This document shows, in pieces, positions 6,001-8,451 of a stretch of DNA of 8,451 bases. The notes beneath the pieces are model-generated. The model saw only the letters and a program-made list of their open reading frames with translations, was not told where the DNA came from and did no database searches. Position 1 is the first letter of the stretch. Every line of letters begins with the position of its first letter. Origin of the DNA: Flavipsychrobacter stenotrophus (GTDB lineage Bacteria > Bacteroidota > Bacteroidia > Chitinophagales > Chitinophagaceae); contig CANCOG010000204.1 of assembly GCA_947379685.1 (NCBI GenBank), positions 1-8,451 on the forward strand, in the 5' to 3' direction. A program made the translations under genes and the position numbers.

Positions 6001-8451
6001 GTACATGGAGCAGTAGTGCATCTGGTGTAGCTACTGTTGATCCTTCAACAGGTGATGTAACCGGGGTGTCTGCTGGTTCAGCTACTATTACTTATACTGT
6101 TACAAATTCATGCGGATCTACTTCACAAACACTGGCTGTTACAGTTAACGCGACAGTTTCCGTTGCTGCAATTGGTGGGGTTACCAGTCTTTGTGTAAGC
6201 AGTGCTTCTGGTTTGAGTGACGCAACATCCGGCGGAACGTGGTCTACCAGTAACTCGGCAATTGCTTCTGTCGACGCTTCGGGTGGTCTTTACGGTATAA
6301 GTGCTGGCTCGGCAACCATTACTTATTCAGTTTCAAGTACTTGTGGTACTGTCTTTGCGACATTAAATGTTTCTATTATTACTTCAGCACCTGTTGGTGT
6401 AATCACCGGTTCAACGCACGTTTGTACCGGGGCGCACACTACACTTTCTGATACTACAGCAGGAGGTACATGGAGCAGCAGTGCTTCTTCAATTGTGACA
6501 GTTAACTCTTCAACCGGTGTATTAACTGGTGTTACAGCAGGTGTCGCTACAATTTCATATTCTGTAACAGGAAGTTGCGGTGTCACTGTTGTTACTTATG
6601 CTGATACAGTATTTACCTCTCCAACAGTTGCCGGGATAACAGGTATCTCGTCGATCTTAGTTGGTCAGACAATTACAGTAAGTGATGCGACTGCCGGTGG
6701 TGCATGGACAACCACTTCAGGAGCAATCGCTGCTATCAGCTCCTCGGGTGATGTTACTGGTATTTCCGGTGGTACAACGACCATTTCATATACAATAACC
6801 AACGTTTGCGGATCTATTGCAGCAACCGGTTCTATTACGGTTAGCAATGTAATGGGTGCTGGAAACCTGGTTGTGTTCCAGTGTAACGATACGCTTGGTA
6901 CAGGTTCTTCTATCTCCCTGGTAGAGTACGGTACTTCTGCGGGATCTGCAATTAGTTCTTACACTTTGCCTTCAACAGGAAGCAGCCCAAGGCTGGTTTG
7001 TAGTGGTACAGCTACTTCAGAAGGAAATATGTCGCTCGATTCTGAAAGGACGCATATAATTATCCCTGGTTACGATACTACTTTGGCAACTACGAGCCTT
7101 GCATCTAACGCAAACGTTTACAGGGCGCTTTTCTCAGCATTACCTTCAGGCGCACTTTCAAATGTTGTGAAGCTGTCTCAGACTCTTGTTTACAATACTA
7201 ATAACCTTCGTGGGGCAACAGCTGCCGGTACACGTTACTTTGGTGCTGGTACAGCTACTACAGCAGCAAGGGGCGGAGTTCAATACATGGTAGGCACAAC
7301 AACTGCTAATCAGGTAACTTCAACAACAACAAATGTTAGAACGGTTCAGGTTTTTAATGGTCAACTCTATTATTCTACTGGTAGTGGTACGGTTGGTGTA
7401 TATGCTGTCGGAACAGGCATTCCTAATTCAACAGGTAATACTTCTACAATTATTCATACAGGTGCTGGCTTGTCAAGCCCTTACGGCTTCTCCATTAGCC
7501 CCGATGCAAACACGCTTTACGTTGCCGATGATGCTGCCGGTATATATAGGTTTACAAGGACAGGCGGCGCAGGTTCTTTTGCTTCTCCAACCCAGATCAC
7601 TTCATTGAAATGCCGTGGTATTTCAGTTGATTATACTACTACGCCTTATACTATTTATGCTACTACGGCTACTGGTACCAAGTTGTGTACTTCGTGTAAC
7701 GCATATTCCGATTCACTTATTAAGGTAGTTGATGCAGGTGCAGGGTCAAGTATCTCATTGCTGGCTGTCGCTCCTGCTAACAAAAACTTCAGGGCCGTGA
7801 CTTTTACACCAACTCCTAAGGTAAGCATAACAGCAACTACCAACAATATTTGCTCAGGTATCACCGATTCAGTTATCTTCTATGGTAACCCGGGTGATTC
7901 AGTTAACTACTTTGCCGATGGTTCTCCAGCTGGTACCCGCATTACAGCAACTGGTAGGGTAATTGTAAGTTCAGTGTATACAAACCTTACGTCTGCACCA
8001 GTTACCCATACCTACTCTCTCTCAAATATCATGACTTCACTGGGTACATTCAGTGCAACAGGCAGTACCTATATTACTGTGAATCCACAGCCGATGGCTT
8101 CAATCACAGGTACTGCTGCAATTTGTGCTGGTACAAGTGATTCGGTTTATGTTATTGGCGGCACTCCAGGTGCTTCTGTAACATTGAGTCCCGGCGGTTC
8201 GACATTCACACTTGATGGTTCTGGTTATGGTGGAACAAGGGTTTCTCCTTCATCAAATACTACCTACCATGCTACTGTTTCCTATTTGGGTTGTACGTCT
8301 AGTCCGGTTGATAGTGTTGTAGTTACTGTTAATCCATTACCAACGGCAAGTATTAGTGGTACAGCTTCAATATACGCCGGAGCAAGTACGAACCTTTCCT
8401 TCTCAGGTACGGCTGGTGCGCTGGTAACCTTTTCATTGTCAACGGGTGGTA
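1..8451 (+). CDS. Giant multidomain surface protein (Ig-like repeats, FG-GAP propeller), partial at both ends
   Basis: One frame (first full codon at 3-5) is open across the entire window, giving 2816 codons with neither start nor stop, so the gene is longer than 8.4 kb. I translated it continuously and found no frameshift. Domain order is beta-repeat region, IPT/TIG, seven FG-GAP/VCBS repeats, ten BIG_2-type Ig repeats, jelly-roll-like domain, PKD-like domain, seven more Ig repeats, a second beta-propeller, then Ig domains of another subtype. No membrane segment or catalytic motif is visible. Composition is dominated by Thr, Ser, Gly, Val and Ala with very few charged residues, typical of secreted fibrous proteins. 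Most of the roughly 28 Arg codons are AGG, and the domain set is typical of Bacteroidota. Inference: an adhesin or surface-fibre protein, probably a type IX secretion substrate. The signal peptide and the C-terminal sorting domain that would prove this are outside the window. The specific ligand is unknown. Confidence is high for the gene and moderate for the role. Confidence 0.96.
3..593 (+). other. N-terminal visible region: Bacteroidota-type beta-repeat segment
   Basis: Residues 1-197 are rich in short beta-strand-like stretches ('LNLTSGKIATGTNAV') followed by 'VTGGSTSSYINGAL' (residues 34-47), a 'FEVGDNNYSPARF' stretch, and 'NRYWTV' at residues 108-113. This order (LTLTSGKI..., VTGGSSSSYV.G.L, F.VG....Y.P, then a RYW strand) recurs in large Bacteroidota surface proteins, usually directly before Ig or IPT domains. 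I recall it as a family pattern and cannot name a Pfam entry with certainty. It begins mid-domain, so more of the same probably lies upstream. No catalytic residues are evident. Likely role: a structural stalk or beta-helical spacer. Confidence 0.6.
600..851 (+). other. IPT/TIG Ig-like domain
   Basis: Residues 200-283 begin 'PTITSVSPNVGIPGS', continue through 'ITITGTGFNG' at 221-230, then 'NNVYFGATKATVSSVTGTTV', and end in 'NVPFGS...APVFVENASGG'. The P.ITS.SP start, the G..I.ITGTGF core and the V.FG...A strand are the signature of the IPT/TIG fold, a small Ig-like beta-sandwich common in bacterial surface proteins. It sits directly before the FG-GAP repeats, a frequent pairing in Bacteroidota proteins. 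It has no cysteine. Role: a rigid spacer, with possible carbohydrate or protein contacts (inferred). Confidence 0.85.
867..2024 (+). other. Seven FG-GAP/VCBS repeats forming a predicted seven-bladed Ca-binding propeller
   Basis: Seven repeats carry an acidic Ca-binding-type loop: DLDGDG (residues 320-325), DVDGDG (376-381), DFDGDG (432-437), DFDGDS (487-492), DMDGDT (539-544), DINGDG (594-599) and DLNNDG (646-651). Spacing is 56, 56, 55, 52, 55 and 52 residues. Each loop is followed by a hydrophobic strand (such as 'PDIVLTN') and then a strand of the form [IV][YLF][KR]N, seen as IYKN, VLRN, VLRN, IFRN, IFRN, VYRN and finally VLRD. A G..P turn precedes most of the loops. Seven copies match the seven-bladed integrin-alpha-like propeller. 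The family (FG-GAP/VCBS) is extracellular and usually mediates adhesion or ligand binding. Loops 4 and 5 have Ser or Thr at the final Gly, and loops 6 and 7 have Asn substitutions. This is the most charged part of the protein. There are two isolated cysteines, in 'IVACKTSS' and 'SICAGDF'. Confidence 0.9.
2037..4394 (+). repeat. Ig-like (BIG_2-type) repeat array 1, ten units
   Basis: Ten tandem units start (at the Ile of I-T-G) at 2037, 2271, 2520, 2751, 2994, 3231, 3468, 3705, 3942 and 4179. Lengths are 78, 83, 77, 81 and then a constant 79 residues. Consensus in pieces: 'ITGTTTVCT', 'TTLSDATSGGTWSSSASGV', 'ATVDPSTGVVTGV', 'AGSATITYTVTNSCGSAF', 'TTTYTVNTVPSTPAS'. The W.SS....VA.V....G.VTGV..G.A.I.YTV core is the BIG_2 bacterial Ig-like pattern. 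Units 2 and 4 carry a longer CD-region insertion ('SGGTG' before the Trp). Unit 1 lacks the second cysteine and unit 10 lacks the first; all others have both. No Lys, Arg, Glu, His, Met or Gln occurs in the array. Repeats are similar in protein but strongly diverged at silent sites. Role: an extended rod. Confidence 0.93.
4401..4979 (+). other. Jelly-roll-like domain interrupting the Ig arrays
   Basis: Residues 1467-1659 break the repeat pattern. Landmarks in order are 'SQWNRSGATNQ', 'GVYNTTFF', 'NRFIYFTITNGSS' (around 1541-1553), 'VTLVGQRSATGPQTLQMTY' with RSATGP at 1566-1571, then 'GNVCIAPGQTDTFKVFPYN' and 'TYRITNTTSVTAVY'. The order W.R..G...., N...F..A, YF.FTI, L....RS.TGP, then a final F.........Y strand matches a beta-sandwich domain I recognise from many Bacteroidota surface proteins. 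I cannot assign a database name with confidence. It has a single cysteine at residue 1608. It could be a carbohydrate-binding-like module, but no binding residues can be identified from sequence alone. Confidence 0.65.
4980..5219 (+). other. PKD/Ig-like domain of a different subtype
   Basis: Residues 1660-1739 read 'GPICAGSTLNFTGGT', 'PYTYSWSGPASFTS', 'SATSAATGTYTFTVTDTLG' and 'CTLSNTTAAVV'. The Y.WSGP...S....P.I..A....TGTYT.TVTD..GC pattern is the PKD-like/SprB-type Ig domain widespread in gliding and surface proteins of Bacteroidota. It has a Cys at residue 1665 before strand B and one at 1724 in the FG turn, the same two positions as in the flanking BIG_2-type repeats. It links the jelly-roll to array 2. 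Confidence 0.75.
5229..6848 (+). repeat. Ig-like (BIG_2-type) repeat array 2, seven units
   Basis: Units 11-17, of the same family as array 1, start at 5229, 5466, 5703, 5937, 6171, 6402 and 6636, with lengths of 79, 79, 78, 78, 77 and 78 residues plus a shorter last unit. Units 11-14 are very close to the array 1 consensus ('GGTWSSSASGVATVDPSTGD' in unit 14). Units 15-17 are progressively diverged: unit 15 has 'GGLYGISAGSATITY' and unit 17 has 'GGAWTTTSGAIAAISSSGD'. Units 11-16 carry both cysteines; unit 17 lacks the first ('SSILVGQ') and keeps the second ('NVCGS'). A lone Lys in unit 11 (codon at 5391) is the only basic residue in the array. Role: a second rod segment leading to the second propeller. 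Confidence 0.92.
6849..7820 (+). other. Second beta-propeller-like domain with no FG-GAP motif
   Basis: Residues 2283-2606 begin 'VMGAGNLVVFQCNDTLG', then 'SLVEYGTSAG', 'SGTATSEGNMSLDSERTHI', 'NNLRGATAAGTRYFGAG' (from 2400), 'VRTVQVFNGQLYYSTGSG', 'GLSSPYGFSISPDANTLYVA' (with SPYGF at 2492-2496) and 'LKCRGISVDYTTTPYTIYAT'. This order of GNLVV, the EY strand, SGTATSEG, N.RG, V..F.GQLY.S, SPYGF...... TLYVADD and RG......TIYAT is a conserved one I recognise from large bacterial secreted proteins. The multiple 'TLYVAD/QLYYST/TIYATT' strand repeats indicate a beta-propeller. No enzyme motif is seen. A CTSC pair sits at residues 2562-2565. It is more polar and basic than the Ig rods. It may be a ligand-binding head (inferred). 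Confidence 0.65.
7821..8451 (+). other. C-terminal visible Ig-like series of another subtype (two domains and part of a third)
   Basis: Three units with the pattern P.(A)SITGT..IC.G..DSV...G.PGA.V.......G are visible: from 7821 ('ATTNNICSGITDSVIFYG'), from about 8091 ('PMASITGTAAICAGTSDSVY') and from about 8340 ('PTASISGTASIYAGASTNL'). They are separated by 'TVNPQP' and 'TVNPLP' linkers. This is an Ig-like repeat common near the C-terminal part of Bacteroidota surface proteins, distinct from the BIG_2-type repeats in lacking the GGTWSSS core. The first has Cys only in the strand B position (2617), the second has both (2708 and 2764), and the third has Tyr (2791) in place of the first Cys. The third is cut by the window end, and coding continues past it. 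Confidence 0.75.

Noticed and set aside
2037..6848. Regular repeats of about 237 bases, considered as CRISPR or satellite DNA
   Set aside because: Periodicity is a multiple of three and conserved at protein level with silent-site drift. There are no short identical repeats with unique spacers.
6849..7820. Enzymatic function for the second propeller (such as a phytase or lyase)
   Set aside because: No catalytic motif could be identified. The strand pattern supports a propeller fold only.
1..8451. Promoters, terminators, tRNA or small RNA within the window
   Set aside because: The entire window is coding. I saw no convincing hairpin followed by a T-run and no tRNA-like clover-leaf.

Overview
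The whole window is the interior of one giant protein-coding gene on the + strand. Reading frame 3 (first full codon at 3-5) stays open to the last full codon at 8448-8450. That gives 2816 codons with no start, no stop and no intergenic DNA. Every other open frame is a shadow of it. I see no RNA gene, promoter, terminator, insertion sequence or CRISPR array.

The product is a mosaic, low-charge, Ser/Thr/Gly/Val-rich extracellular protein of the kind common in Bacteroidota (Chitinophagaceae, Cytophagaceae and related groups). The evidence for this group is the run of Ig-like repeats with an 'ITGTTTVC...GGTWSSSASGVATVDPSTGVVTGV' theme (described here in pieces), the FG-GAP/VCBS propeller, the 'RSATGP' beta-sandwich domain typical of Bacteroidota surface proteins, and arginine codons that are mostly AGG. 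Export by the type IX secretion system with a C-terminal sorting domain is likely by analogy, but both termini lie outside the window.

Layout in order: (1) a Gly/Ser/Thr-rich beta-repeat region ending in an 'RYWTV' strand, 3-593; (2) an IPT/TIG Ig-like domain, 600-851; (3) seven FG-GAP/VCBS repeats with Ca-binding-type DxDxDG loops, predicted to be one seven-bladed propeller, 867-2024; (4) ten tandem Ig-like BIG_2-type repeats of about 79 residues, 2037-4394; (5) a jelly-roll-like domain, 4401-4979, and a PKD/Ig-like domain, 4980-5219; (6) seven more repeats of the same Ig family, 5229-6848; (7) a second, unrelated beta-propeller-like domain, 6849-7820; (8) the beginning of another Ig-like series of a different subtype, 7821-8451, cut by the window end.

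Read as a machine, this is two propeller heads and one jelly-roll carried on stiff Ig rods. It is most plausibly an adhesin or other cell-surface fibre. The most interesting signal is in the cysteines. Interior Ig repeats carry one Cys before strand B and one in the FG turn. The first repeat of a series lacks the second and the last repeat lacks the first. That is what is expected if disulfides staple each domain to the next rather than closing within a domain. Other signals are an 840-residue stretch with no Lys or Arg, a two-state alternation along the array, and strong synonymous divergence between nearly identical repeats.
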